Shown here in pieces: positions 34,902-43,870 of a stretch of 64,000 nucleotides of DNA (position 1 is its first letter; each line of letters begins with the position of its first letter). Position numbers and translations under genes: made by a program. Location: contig NZ_JBEPOK010000001.1 in the NCBI RefSeq assembly GCF_040546765.1, positions 2,356,001 through 2,420,000 on the forward strand, given 5' to 3'. A model generated the notes under the pieces. It had not been told where the DNA came from. It worked only from the letters and a program-made list of their open reading frames with translations, and ran no database searches. The DNA is from Arthrobacter sp. OAP107. GTDB lineage: Bacteria; Actinomycetota; Actinomycetes; Actinomycetales; Micrococcaceae.

Positions 34902-35711
34902 CTACGAATAACGCTTCAGGAGAACCGCTACTGCCCCGGTGAAGTAATCCGGCAAACCTAGCAAATCTGGATTCACGGAGTCGACCAACCAATGGTGGCC
35001 GCTGCCTGACTGGCCCCCCACCACAGGCACGCCCGTCTTCGAAGGCCGGACCGGCGACAGTCCATCCGGAGGGGCCACCCGGACGGCAGGTGGCTCCAAA
35101 AAGCCCGGCAGAAGAGGGAGCGGACCGGCAACGTCCACGAGACTGGGATCGATGACGGCCAGCCCCCTCCCCAACGCCTTGAGGACTGCCTCTTTCCGAG
35201 TCCACAGGAGTGTCTGAATACCCGGCCTGAGGGCGGGCTCAGCCCGCTGAAGATGTTGCCGCTCACGCTCGGAAAGTGCGACCTCATTGAAGCCGGCGAA
35301 GCCAGCGGCTGTACTGGCCTCCAGGTCTACGCCGACTCCCAGCACCTGGTCATCCGCTGTTGCGGCCAGCAGGCACCAATCCTCGGCCCGGCTCAGGCTC
35401 GCGAGGACAACCGGACCGGAGGGGCGGGGCGTGTACCGGGGCATACCGTGCACGTGGTCGTCCTTCCGGCACTCCCGGCAGAGGTAGTCTGCTCGCAGCC
35501 CGCCGGCACTGACGTCCGCTACTGCGGCGGCGTGTAGGCGCAGGGCGATACGCCCGGCCACGAACCTGTCCCGGTGGATCCCGGCACCGAAGGACAGTGC
35601 CAGCTGCCGCTCGGCCTGGTCCAGGATGCCGGCCTGGCCAAGGTCGACACCGGACAGCCTCACGGCCGCCAAGAGGATCCGGTCAATGCCTCGCTCTGCG
35701 GGCCTTTCCAC
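34902..35711 (-). CDS. 4'-phosphopantetheinyl transferase, Sfp type
   Basis: This enzyme moves phosphopantetheine from CoA to the conserved Ser of carrier domains. The 269-residue protein has the magnesium-binding GVGVDLEA motif (about residue 148) and the WTRKEAVLKALG motif (about residue 185), diagnostic of Sfp-type transferases. The GTG at 35711 has GGAGG four bases upstream; the open frame extends to 36404, but that upstream part is antisense to the GNAT gene. As the only PPTase seen here, it most likely activates the four carriers of the island. The product is read toward the peptidase remnant. Confidence 0.9.
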   Translation of the reverse strand: MERPAERGIDRILLAAVRLSGVDLGQAGILDQAERQLALSFGAGIHRDRFVAGRIALRLHAAAVADVSAGGLRADYLCRECRKDDHVHGMPRYTPRPSGPVVLASLSRAEDWCLLAATADDQVLGVGVDLEASTAAGFAGFNEVALSERERQHLQRAEPALRPGIQTLLWTRKEAVLKALGRGLAVIDPSLVDVAGPLPLLPGFLEPPAVRVAPPDGLSPVRPSKTGVPVVGGQSGSGHHWLVDSVNPDLLGLPDYFTGAVAVLLKRYS

Positions 35712-35831
35712 ATTGCCTCCATAGGGTTGCTGCACCGTTTTTAGGGTACTGGTAATAGGGCATTCGATTGAACAGCATGTACTCCAATTTCCTCCGCCTG
35801 TGCTCTCTTGGGGACGCAGTAAGCTCGAACC

Positions 35832-36332
35832 ATGAGTGTAATCCGCCCCGCAACACCCGCCGACGTTCCCGTCATCCTGCAGCTGATCCACGAACTGGCT
35901 GTCTACGAAAAGGAGCCGGACGCCGTCCGCAACACCCCTGAGATGCTCACCGAGGTGCTCTTCGGCAGCAACCCCCGCGTGTACGCCAACATGGCCGAGA
36001 ACGAGGACGGCGAGGTGCGTGGCTTTGCACTCTGGTTCCTGAACTACTCCACGTGGGAGGGCGTGCACGGGATCTACCTGGAGGACCTCTACGTCACCCC
36101 GGAGGCACGCGGCGAGGGCCACGGAAAGGCGCTGTTGCAGCATCTGGCAGCGACCGCCGTCGAACGCGGATACGCACGCGTCGAATGGAGCGTCCTGGAC
36201 TGGAACGAACCGTCCATCAACTTCTACCGGAAGCTCGGCGCGTTCCCGATGGAGGAATGGTCCACGTTCCGGCTGACCGGAACGGCGCTGGCCGAATTCG
36301 GCAGCCGCAGCGAGGTTGGTGTCCATGGCTGA
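35832..36332 (+). CDS. GNAT-family N-acetyltransferase (diamine acetyltransferase-like)
   Basis: The 166-residue protein is a GNAT enzyme most like the spermidine/spermine (diamine) acetyltransferase group. It begins with IRPATPADVPVI, has the acetyl-CoA loop VTPEARGEGHGKALL and ends with the NFYRKLGA motif of the family. It would acetylate a small amine using acetyl-CoA. It overlaps the next gene by eight bases and is cotranscribed with it. It lies just outside the island; whether it could act on a diamino acid from the island is speculation. Confidence 0.88.
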   Translation: MSVIRPATPADVPVILQLIHELAVYEKEPDAVRNTPEMLTEVLFGSNPRVYANMAENEDGEVRGFALWFLNYSTWEGVHGIYLEDLYVTPEARGEGHGKALLQHLAATAVERGYARVEWSVLDWNEPSINFYRKLGAFPMEEWSTFRLTGTALAEFGSRSEVGVHG

Positions 36333-37680
36333 GGCAACGCTGGACACCACTGCAAGGAAGGACCCTGTCCATACAGTACGCGCCCGGCACAAGTTCCGCG
36401 GCATGCGGACGGCAGAACACTACTTCACGGTGCCGCTGGACCATTTTGCCGGGGCTGACGGCGAGGACGCGGACGAGACCATCACGGTCTTCGCCCGGGA
36501 ATACGTGTCCACCGACCACAGCGAGGCCGAGGCGGCCGGACTGCCGTGGCTGCTGTACCTGCAGGGCGGCCCCGGCGGGCGCGGCAACCGCTTCGCGTCG
36601 CTGGGCGGCTGGAGCAAGGCGGCCGCCAAGGACTTCCGCATCCTGATGCTGGACCAGCGGGGCACCGGCCTCTCCTCCCCCATTGACCGCAACACGCTGC
36701 CGCTGCGCGGTGACACCGCGGCGCAGGCGAAATACCTTGAGCACTTCCGGGCCGACTCGATCGTTGCCGATGCCGAGCTGATCCGTCAGGCGCTCGGTTC
36801 CGGGCCATGGACGGTCTACGGGCAGAGCTACGGCGGCTTCTGTGCGCTGACGTACCTGTCGTTCGCGCCCACCGGCCTGCGCGAAGTGCTGATCACCGGC
36901 GGGCTCGCCCCGCTGACCGGTCCCCCCGACCGGGTCTACCGCGAGACGTTCCAGCGGGTGGCGGCCCGCAACGCCGAGTACTTCGGCTGGTACCCGGAGG
37001 ACCGGGACGCCGTCAACCGGATTGCCCGTCACCTCCGCAGCATCCCGGAACACCTCGCCGACGGCTCCCAGCTCACGGTGGAGCGGTTCCAGATGGTGGG
37101 ATCCTTCCTCGGCGGGAACACCCGGGTGGACAACCTGCACAACCTGCTGGAGGACGCCTTCGTGGAGACGCCTGGCGGTCCCCGGCTCTCCGACCCGTTC
37201 CTGGAGCAGGTCCGCAGCCTGGTCTCGCGCGCTGCCAATCCCCTGTACGCGCTCATGCACGAATCCATCTACGGCCAGGGCGCGGCCACGGCATGGGCGG
37301 CCTGGCGGGTGCTCGACGAGTTCCCCGAGTTCAGCCCGGACGCTGCCGAGATCCTTCTCACCGGCGAGATGGTCTACCCGTGGTACTTCGAGCAGGATCC
37401 CGCACTCAGTCCGTTGAAGGACGTGGCGGAACTGCTGGCAGCCAAGGCCGACTGGAAGCCGCTGTACGACGCGCACCAGCTGGCAGCCAACACCGTTCCG
37501 GCCGCCGCTGCCGTCTACCGCGACGACATCTATGTGGACCACGGGCTCTCGCTGGAGACCGCTGCCGCCGTCCGCAAGCTGAAGACCTGGGAGACCGGGG
37601 AGTTCCACCACGACGGCATTGCCGACGACGGCGAAGCCATCTTCGGGCGGCTGCTGGGCATGGTCCGCTCCGCCCGCTGA
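36325..37680 (+). CDS. pip: Proline iminopeptidase-type alpha/beta hydrolase
   Basis: A 451-residue alpha/beta hydrolase of the prolyl aminopeptidase (S33) group, which releases N-terminal proline from peptides. The oxyanion segment LQGGPGGRG, the DQRGTGLSS motif and the nucleophile elbow GQSYGG (about residue 170) are present, and a His in the C-terminal GEFHHDGI segment can complete the triad. The ATG at 36325 overlaps the GNAT gene end by eight bases. The bidirectional terminator at 37742-37776 follows. Confidence 0.88.
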   Translation: MAEATLDTTARKDPVHTVRARHKFRGMRTAEHYFTVPLDHFAGADGEDADETITVFAREYVSTDHSEAEAAGLPWLLYLQGGPGGRGNRFASLGGWSKAAAKDFRILMLDQRGTGLSSPIDRNTLPLRGDTAAQAKYLEHFRADSIVADAELIRQALGSGPWTVYGQSYGGFCALTYLSFAPTGLREVLITGGLAPLTGPPDRVYRETFQRVAARNAEYFGWYPEDRDAVNRIARHLRSIPEHLADGSQLTVERFQMVGSFLGGNTRVDNLHNLLEDAFVETPGGPRLSDPFLEQVRSLVSRAANPLYALMHESIYGQGAATAWAAWRVLDEFPEFSPDAAEILLTGEMVYPWYFEQDPALSPLKDVAELLAAKADWKPLYDAHQLAANTVPAAAAVYRDDIYVDHGLSLETAAAVRKLKTWETGEFHHDGIADDGEAIFGRLLGMVRSAR

Positions 37681-37741
37681 GGCAAAGCGCGAACGGGCAC
37701 ATATGCCGCGCGAACTCGCCAGACAGATTCCAATACGGACA

Positions 37742-37776
37742 AAGCAACCCCGGCCATCAGGTGGCCGGGGTTGCTT
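37742..37776. terminator. Bidirectional terminator between pip and terC
   Basis: AAGCAACCCCGGCCA pairs perfectly with TGGCCGGGGTTGCTT around a 5-nt loop, flanked by T-rich sequence on the plus side and A-rich sequence on the minus side. It lies between two convergent genes and can end transcription from both. Confidence 0.9.
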
Positions 37777-37800
37777 TCTGTTGTGACGGGGAGCCGAAGC

Positions 37801-38826
37801 CTAGTCGACGTCGCTCAGGCTCTTCCGGGCGTCCTCTTCAAGGCGGGCGTCCAGCTTGGCCTTCTGCGCTCCGGAGCTGACGAGGCTGGCGATGACGGCG
37901 ATGATGATCGTGCCGATGATGACAGCCAGCGAGACGTACGTCGGGATTTCGGGAGCCCACTCGATGTGGTGGCCGCCGTTGATGAACGGCAGTTCATTGA
38001 CGTGCATGGCGTGCAGGACCAGCTTCACGCCGATGAAGGCCAGAATGATGGACAGCGCGTGCTTCAGGTAGATGAGGCGGTTCATCAGGCCGCCGAGCAG
38101 GAAGTACAGCTGCCGCAGGCCCATCAGGGCGAAGATGTTCGCGGTGAAGACGATGAAGGCGCTCTGCGTGAGGCCGAAGATTGCGGGGATGGAATCGACG
38201 GCGAACAGCAGGTCCGTCATGCCGATGGTGATGAAGACGATCACCATTGGCGTGAACACCTTCCGGCCGTCCACGGTGGTGCGCAGCTTGCCGCCGTCGA
38301 ACTTCTCGGACATCGGGATCACCTTGCGGAGCTTGCCGATGAGGGCGTTTTCCTTGTCCTCTTCGTCCTCGCCCTCGTCCTGCGCCTGCTTCCAGGCGGT
38401 CCAGAGAAGGAAGGCGCCGAAGATGTAGAAGACCCAGCTGAACTGCTCGATCACGATCGCGCCGAGCATGATGAAAATGCCGCGCAGGATCAGCGCGATG
38501 ATGATGCCCACCATCAGCACTTCCTGCTGGTACTTACGGGGCACCGAGAACCGGGCCATGATGATGATGAAGACGAACAGGTTGTCGATGCTGAGGCTGT
38601 ACTCAGTCACCCAACCGGCCACGAACTGGCTGCCGTACTCGGGTCCCGTGAACAAGAACATGGCACCGGCGAACACGAGGGCCAGTGCCACATAGAAGGC
38701 CACCCAGAGGCCGGCTTCCTTCATGGAGGGTTCGTGCGGACGGCGCACGACCAGAAGCAGGTCCATAAGGAGGATGATGCCGAGGACGACGAACGAGCCG
38801 ACCTCGAACCAGACGGGAAGTTCCAC
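37801..38826 (-). CDS. TerC-family integral membrane protein
   Basis: The 341-residue protein has about nine hydrophobic helices and the conserved TerC acidic motifs in membrane segments, EYSLSIDNLFVF and DLLFAVDSIPA. TerC-family proteins have been linked to tellurium resistance and, more recently, to manganese export that loads secreted metalloenzymes. A charged Glu/Asp-rich loop lies near residue 175. The GTG at 38826 has GAAAGG upstream; translation upstream of it runs through the riboswitch candidate, so the longer frame was rejected. The leader suggests manganese control. Confidence 0.9.
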   Translation of the reverse strand: MELPVWFEVGSFVVLGIILLMDLLLVVRRPHEPSMKEAGLWVAFYVALALVFAGAMFLFTGPEYGSQFVAGWVTEYSLSIDNLFVFIIIMARFSVPRKYQQEVLMVGIIIALILRGIFIMLGAIVIEQFSWVFYIFGAFLLWTAWKQAQDEGEDEEDKENALIGKLRKVIPMSEKFDGGKLRTTVDGRKVFTPMVIVFITIGMTDLLFAVDSIPAIFGLTQSAFIVFTANIFALMGLRQLYFLLGGLMNRLIYLKHALSIILAFIGVKLVLHAMHVNELPFINGGHHIEWAPEIPTYVSLAVIIGTIIIAVIASLVSSGAQKAKLDARLEEDARKSLSDVD

Positions 38827-38831
38827 AAAAA

Positions 38832-38975
38832 TGCCTTTCGCAGGGTACAGAAAACCGGTGTAAGTCTCTCCGGCGAACCTGTGCACTTTGTGCTGATGTG
38901 GCTGCCCGCTACGCCCGGCAAGGCATCCGTGCCCTGCGTGTTGACGTTCGTAGCGCTTGGGATACTCCCCTACGT
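38832..38975 (-). promoter_or_regulatory. Candidate yybP-ykoY manganese riboswitch upstream of terC
   Basis: The terC leader on the minus strand contains GGGGAGTATCCC (38959-38970), close to the conserved 5' element of yybP-ykoY riboswitches. GCCGGGCGTAGC segments follow, and then a GGAGAGACTTACACCGG segment just before the gene. These features resemble leaders of actinobacterial terC genes assigned to this Mn2+-sensing family. The call rests on motif recall and context; a covariance-model search would settle it. Confidence 0.68.
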
Positions 38976-39021
38976 GTCCACAACTTTACCCTAGAGGCGG
39001 CGTGCTCCGCTCCACGTGAGG

Positions 39022-41154
39022 CTACGCGTGTCCCGCCGACTGCATCTGGCGCAGTTCCTTCTTGAGCTCGGCGACCTCGTCGCGGATCCTGGCCGCGACT
39101 TCGAACTGCAGCTCGGCGGCCGCTCCGTGCATCTGTTCGGTCAGCTGCTCGATAAGGCCTACCAGGTCCTCGGCAGGCGCGGCCGCCAGCCCGTCTGCCC
39201 GGACGATAGCAGCGCCCTTCTTGGCCCCCTTGCCATCCTTGGCACCGGGCTTGGCCGCCGAGGTAATACCGCGCTTGCCCTTGCCGTAGTCGAAGCTTCC
39301 CAACAGCGCATGGGTGTCGGCGTCTTCCTTGGCCAGTTGGTCCGTGATGTCGGCGATCTTCTTCCGCAGCGGCTGCGGATCGATGCCTCTTTCCGTGTTG
39401 TACGCCACCTGGATGGCGCGGCGCCGGTTGGTCTCCTCGATGGCGTGGGCCATGGAGTCCGTGATGCGGTCGGCGTACATGTGCACCTGTCCGGAGACGT
39501 TACGTGCGGCACGGCCGATGGTCTGGATCAGCGACGTGGAGGACCGCAGGAAGCCTTCCTTGTCCGCGTCCAGAATGCTCACCAGCGAGACCTCGGGCAG
39601 GTCCAGGCCTTCCCGGAGCAGATTGATGCCGACCAGGACGTCGAAAGTGCCCATCCGGAGTTCGCGGAGCAGCTCCACGCGCCGCAGCGTGTCCACGTCG
39701 GAGTGCAGGTATTCCACCTTCACTCCGTGGCCGAGGAGGTAGTCTGTGAGGTCCTCCGCCATCCGCTTGGTGAGCGTCGTGACAAGGACACGTTCATTCT
39801 TTTCCGTCCGGGTCTTGATTTCACCGAGCAGGTCATCGATCTGACCCTTGGTGGGCTTGACCACCACTTCGGGGTCGATCAGACCGGTGGGGCGGATGAT
39901 CTGCTGGACAAAGCCGTCGGCCTTGCCGAGTTCATACTTGCCGGGGGTGGCGGACAAGTAGACGGTCTGGCCTACGCGTTGGAGGAATTCATCCCATTTA
40001 AGCGGACGGTTGTCCATGGCGGAGGGCAGGCGGAACCCAAAGTCCACCAGGTTCCGCTTGCGGGACATGTCGCCCTCGTACATGGCGCCGATCTGCGGGA
40101 CGGTGACGTGGGATTCATCGATCACCAGCAGGAAGTCGTCGGGGAAATAGTCAAGGAGGCAGTGCGGAGCCGTACCGGGGGCACGGCCATCAATGTGTAC
40201 GGAGTAGTTCTCGATACCGTTGCAGAAGCCCATCTGCTGCATCATCTCGAGGTCGTACGTGGTGCGCATCCGCAGCCGCTGGGCTTCCACGAGTTTGTTC
40301 TGGCTTTCCAGGACCTGCAGCCGGTCGGCAAGTTCGTCTTCGATCCGCTTGATGGCCCTGGCCATGCGCTCGGGTCCGGCGACGTAGTGCGAGGCCGGGA
40401 AGACATACATTTCCTCCTCGTCCCGGATCACTTCACCGGTCAGCGGATGCAGCGTGTGGATGTTCTCAATCTCATCGCCGAAAAACTCGATCCGGATGGC
40501 CAGTTCCTCGTACATCGGGATAATCTCCACGGTGTCGCCGCGAACCCGGAAGGTACCGCGGTGGAAGTCCATGTCATTGCGCACGTATTGCATGGACACG
40601 AATTTCCGCAGGAGGTCATCGCGGTTCATCTCATCACCCTTGCGGAGAGTGACCATGCCGGCGATGTACTCTTCGGGTGTGCCGAGGCCATAGATGCAGG
40701 ACACCGTGGCCACCACGATCACATCGCGGCGGGTCAGCAGGGCGTTGGTGGCTGAGTGGCGAAGCCGTTCCACTTCCTCATTGATGGAGGAGTCCTTCTC
40801 GATGAAGGTGTCCGTCTGCGCCACGTAGGCTTCAGGCTGGTAGTAGTCGTAGTACGAGACGAAGTACTCCACCGCGTTGTTGGGCAGCAGTTCGCGGAAC
40901 TCGTTGGCCAGCTGCGCGGCGAGGGTCTTGTTCTGGACCATCACCAGTGTGGGCCGCTGAATCTGCTCCACCAGCCACGCCGTGGTGGCGCTCTTACCTG
41001 TACCCGTGGCGCCGAGCAGGACCACGTCCTTTTCACCGTTCTTGATGCGTTCGGTGAGTTCGGCGATGGCCGCCGGCTGGTCACCTGCCGGCTTGAATTC
41101 GCTGATGACCTCGAAGGGCGCAACGACGCGGTTGATCTCCTGCGCAAGACTCAT
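39022..41154 (-). CDS. uvrB: Excinuclease ABC subunit B
   Basis: UvrB is the helicase-like damage-verification subunit of nucleotide excision repair. The 710-residue protein starts with the FEVISEFKPAGDQP region, has Walker A GATGTGKS, the beta-hairpin segment YYDYYQPEAYV, the VIDESH box, the GINLLREGLDLPEV motif, and a C-terminal UVR domain (about residues 665-700) that contacts UvrC. An Ala/Lys/Gly-rich linker of about 35 residues precedes the UVR domain. It lies downstream of coaE on the same strand. Confidence 0.98.
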   Translation of the reverse strand: MSLAQEINRVVAPFEVISEFKPAGDQPAAIAELTERIKNGEKDVVLLGATGTGKSATTAWLVEQIQRPTLVMVQNKTLAAQLANEFRELLPNNAVEYFVSYYDYYQPEAYVAQTDTFIEKDSSINEEVERLRHSATNALLTRRDVIVVATVSCIYGLGTPEEYIAGMVTLRKGDEMNRDDLLRKFVSMQYVRNDMDFHRGTFRVRGDTVEIIPMYEELAIRIEFFGDEIENIHTLHPLTGEVIRDEEEMYVFPASHYVAGPERMARAIKRIEDELADRLQVLESQNKLVEAQRLRMRTTYDLEMMQQMGFCNGIENYSVHIDGRAPGTAPHCLLDYFPDDFLLVIDESHVTVPQIGAMYEGDMSRKRNLVDFGFRLPSAMDNRPLKWDEFLQRVGQTVYLSATPGKYELGKADGFVQQIIRPTGLIDPEVVVKPTKGQIDDLLGEIKTRTEKNERVLVTTLTKRMAEDLTDYLLGHGVKVEYLHSDVDTLRRVELLRELRMGTFDVLVGINLLREGLDLPEVSLVSILDADKEGFLRSSTSLIQTIGRAARNVSGQVHMYADRITDSMAHAIEETNRRRAIQVAYNTERGIDPQPLRKKIADITDQLAKEDADTHALLGSFDYGKGKRGITSAAKPGAKDGKGAKKGAAIVRADGLAAAPAEDLVGLIEQLTEQMHGAAAELQFEVAARIRDEVAELKKELRQMQSAGHA

Positions 41155-41214
41155 GCATCTAATCTACCGCTGGCCACTGACAGGAACCTCTGATTCAGCT
41201 TTGGGCTGTACCCG

Positions 41215-42450
41215 TCACGGTTGGCCGGCGTCGGCGGAGGTGGAAACGTACGACGGCGGCTGCCAGCCGCTGCTTTCGGCCCACCGTTCCATGCGCGGCA
41301 CCGCCACCTCGCTGAACCAGGCTTCCTTGCCCTGGGCGTAGCCTGCGGTGGAGTCGTCGGCGGCATGCAGGGCAACCACGCGCCGCTTTTCGGCGGCGTA
41401 CTCCGACCGGGCGGCCGGATCGGCGCGCAGCCAGTCGCGGAAGCAGAGGGCAAAGCGCCAGCCCGGCGAGCCGGCCACCCGGACATGGAGATTCACCGGA
41501 CGTGCGGGATCGGCGTTGCCGTGCAGGCGCTTGGACCAGGCAGCAGGGCCGGGACGCCCATGCGGGCTGTCCATCAGGATCCCCGGCCAGAGCGGGAACC
41601 CCGCGGCACCCAGCAGGGGCGCAATCCGGTCAGCCGTGGCCAGGTCAGCAACCGCGAGCTGCAGGTCGATGACGTCCTTCGCCTCGAGGCCGGGAACCGC
41701 CGTCGACCCAATGTGGTCCACCGCCAGCACATCCTCCGGAGCGGCGGCCTTCAGCCGTTCGGCCAGGCCGGCAGCCTGGCGCGGCCAGTCGGAGTCCGCG
41801 GCGACGAGGACTGGCGCGCCGCTGCGGGCAGCCACCGCGGCCTGGCTGATGTTCCGCGCGAAGGGTACGAGCCGTTCGTTCCACAGCCGGTCCACCGCGG
41901 CCAGCAGCTCTTCGCGCGTCCCGGTGTTGATGAGGACCACGTCCGCTGCGGCGAGCCTGTCCTGCCGGGACGCCTGCGCGGCCATCCGTGAGCGGGCGTC
42001 CGCTTCCGTCATGCCACGGTGCTCGGTCATGCGCTGCAGCCGGACATCCTCGGGCGCATCCACCACCAGCACGAGGTGGAAGTTCGTCTGCTGTCCGGTT
42101 TCCACAAGGAGCGGGATGTCCTGCACCACCACGGCCTCCGCCGATGCGGTCGCGATTACCGCCGCGGCGCGTTCGCGGACCAGCGGATGGATGATGCCAT
42201 TGAGCTCCGCCCGCCGTTCAGGATGCTGGAACACTATGGCCCCGAGCCGTGGCCGGTCGAGCCGCCCCCCGCCGTCGAGGATCTCCGGGCCGAAAGCGTC
42301 CACGACGGCGGCCAGGCCCGGAGTGCCCGGTTCCACCACTTCCCGGGCGATCGCGTCGGCGTCGACGAGCACCGCCCCCAGCTCCGCCAGGCGTGTTGCC
42401 ACCAGCGACTTCCCCGAGGCGATGCCGCCCGTCAACCCAATCTTCAGCAC
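41215..42450 (-). CDS. coaE: Dephospho-CoA kinase fused to a GrpB/UPF0157 domain
   Basis: The N-terminal part (about residues 1-200) is dephospho-CoA kinase, which phosphorylates the ribose 3'-OH in the last step of CoA synthesis; it has P-loop GLTGGIASGKS and the VLVDADAIAREV region. Residues 205-400 form a GrpB (UPF0157) nucleotidyltransferase-like domain with HIGSTAVPGLEAKDVIDLQ. This fusion is known in actinobacteria, and the GrpB part may aid folding or activity. The 411-residue gene begins with GTG and is divergent from yigZ with a 33-bp gap. Confidence 0.95.
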   Translation of the reverse strand: MLKIGLTGGIASGKSLVATRLAELGAVLVDADAIAREVVEPGTPGLAAVVDAFGPEILDGGGRLDRPRLGAIVFQHPERRAELNGIIHPLVRERAAAVIATASAEAVVVQDIPLLVETGQQTNFHLVLVVDAPEDVRLQRMTEHRGMTEADARSRMAAQASRQDRLAAADVVLINTGTREELLAAVDRLWNERLVPFARNISQAAVAARSGAPVLVAADSDWPRQAAGLAERLKAAAPEDVLAVDHIGSTAVPGLEAKDVIDLQLAVADLATADRIAPLLGAAGFPLWPGILMDSPHGRPGPAAWSKRLHGNADPARPVNLHVRVAGSPGWRFALCFRDWLRADPAARSEYAAEKRRVVALHAADDSTAGYAQGKEAWFSEVAVPRMERWAESSGWQPPSYVSTSADAGQP

Positions 42451-42483
42451 CCCCCAAGACTATGCCCGGACTAGACTTGGGCG

Positions 42484-43170
42484 GTGCAAGAGCAAGAGAG
42501 CAGGACGTCGTCCTTCACAACGCTGGCTGCCGGGGACGGATTCCGCCACGAGATCGAGATCAAGCGCTCCCGGTTCATCACCGTGCTGCGCCGCGCGGCC
42601 ACCGAGGAGCAGGCCCGCACCCTGGTGTCCGAACTGCGCCGCGAGTTCCATGACGCCCGGCACCACTGCTCCGCCTTTGTGCTGGGGCCGGACCGGGACA
42701 TCAAGCGTTCCAGCGACGACGGCGAACCCTCCGGCACCGCCGGGATCCCCATGCTGGAAGCCCTTCTCCGGCGGGAAACCGCGCCCGGGGTGACGGACCT
42801 CAGTGACGTGAGTGCCGTCGTCGTGCGTTACTTCGGCGGGATTCTGCTGGGAGCCGGCGGACTGGTGCGCGCCTACTCCGAGTCGGTCTCGACGGCGCTG
42901 GAGCTCGCTCCGATGGTGCAGCGGCGCCGTCTTCGCATCTGTGCCGTGCGGGTACCGCACGCCGCCGCTGGGCGCCTGGAGAACGACCTTCGGAGCGCGG
43001 GCTATGCGATGGCGGAGACCGGCTACGAGGCCCGTTCCACGGTGCTGCGCCTGGCCCTGCCGGATACGGCCGATGACCTGGCGGCGGCTGCGGACCGGCT
43101 GGCTGCCATGACTGCCGGGAGTGCGGTCCTCCAGCCCGAGGGCACGGAGTGGATTGACGTCCCGCCCTGA
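42484..43170 (+). CDS. YigZ/IMPACT-family protein
   Basis: The 228-residue protein belongs to the YigZ/IMPACT N-terminal family, with the conserved EIKRSRFI start, the SSDDGEPSGTAGIPML motif and VVRYFGGILLGAGGLVRAY. IMPACT relatives regulate the eIF2 kinase Gcn2 in eukaryotes; the bacterial function is not established. The GTG start lies 33 bp from the divergent coaE start, so the two promoters overlap. Confidence 0.9.
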   Translation: MQEQESRTSSFTTLAAGDGFRHEIEIKRSRFITVLRRAATEEQARTLVSELRREFHDARHHCSAFVLGPDRDIKRSSDDGEPSGTAGIPMLEALLRRETAPGVTDLSDVSAVVVRYFGGILLGAGGLVRAYSESVSTALELAPMVQRRRLRICAVRVPHAAAGRLENDLRSAGYAMAETGYEARSTVLRLALPDTADDLAAAADRLAAMTAGSAVLQPEGTEWIDVPP

Positions 43171-43259
43171 CGGCAGGTCCAGGGAATAATCAGCTTGCTT
43201 ATGAGTTTCTGCTTTCCTAGGGTGGTCCTGTAAGGCATCAACACGGAGAAGGAGGACAC

Positions 43260-43826
43260 ATGTCAGAGCACGACATCACCGGCAAGAGGGTGGCCTTCCT
43301 GCTGACGGACGGCGTGGAGCAGGTTGAACTGACCAGCCCGTGGGACGCGGTCAAGAACGCCGGCGGCGAGCCAGTCCTGGTGGCTCCAAAGAGTGGAAAG
43401 CTGCAGGGTTTCCAAGGCGTGGAGAAGGGCGACACCTTCGACGTCGACCTGGCCCTGAAGGACGCCAACGCCTCGGACTTCCACGCCCTGGTGCTTCCGG
43501 GCGGCGTGGTGAACGCCGACCACCTGAGGGTGGACAAGGACGCGCAGGCATTTGCCCGCAGCTTCTTTGAACAGCACAAACCGGTCGCGGCCATCTGCCA
43601 CGGACCGTGGCTGCTCATCGATGCGGGCGTCGTCAGGGGCCGGAACCTCACCAGTTACCACACGTTGGCCACTGACCTTCGGAATGCCGGCGCCAACTGG
43701 AGCGACCAGGAAGTCGTGGTGGACCAGGGGTTTGTGACCAGCAGGAAGCCGGACGACCTCCCCGCGTTCAACGACAAAGTGCTGGAGGAGATTGCCGAGG
43801 GCGAGCATGCCGGGCAGACCGCCTGA
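43260..43826 (+). CDS. DJ-1/PfpI-family type 1 glutamine amidotransferase-like protein
   Basis: The 188-residue protein has the DJ-1/PfpI fold: an N-terminal acidic residue in DGVEQVEL and the nucleophile elbow Cys in AICHGPWLL (about residue 113), followed by His-Gly. Relatives act as proteases, glyoxalases or protein and nucleotide deglycases, and the exact reaction cannot be told from sequence. An AGGAGG site lies before the ATG. The gene ends at a bidirectional terminator shared with rpsA. Confidence 0.88.
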   Translation: MSEHDITGKRVAFLLTDGVEQVELTSPWDAVKNAGGEPVLVAPKSGKLQGFQGVEKGDTFDVDLALKDANASDFHALVLPGGVVNADHLRVDKDAQAFARSFFEQHKPVAAICHGPWLLIDAGVVRGRNLTSYHTLATDLRNAGANWSDQEVVVDQGFVTSRKPDDLPAFNDKVLEEIAEGEHAGQTA

Positions 43827-43870
43827 CATCTTCATTTCAGCCGGCACAGCAAAGCGCCGGGACTAAAAAA

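Noticed and set aside
22218..35711. Staphyloferrin B-type siderophore cluster
   Set aside because: SbnA and SbnB are present, but there is no IucA/IucC-type synthetase, no decarboxylase and no siderophore uptake gene, so Dap is probably used by the synthetase instead.
35712..36404. N-terminal extension of the PPTase frame to 500 codons
   Set aside because: The extension is antisense to the GNAT gene, and a GTG with a good GGAGG site exists at 35711.
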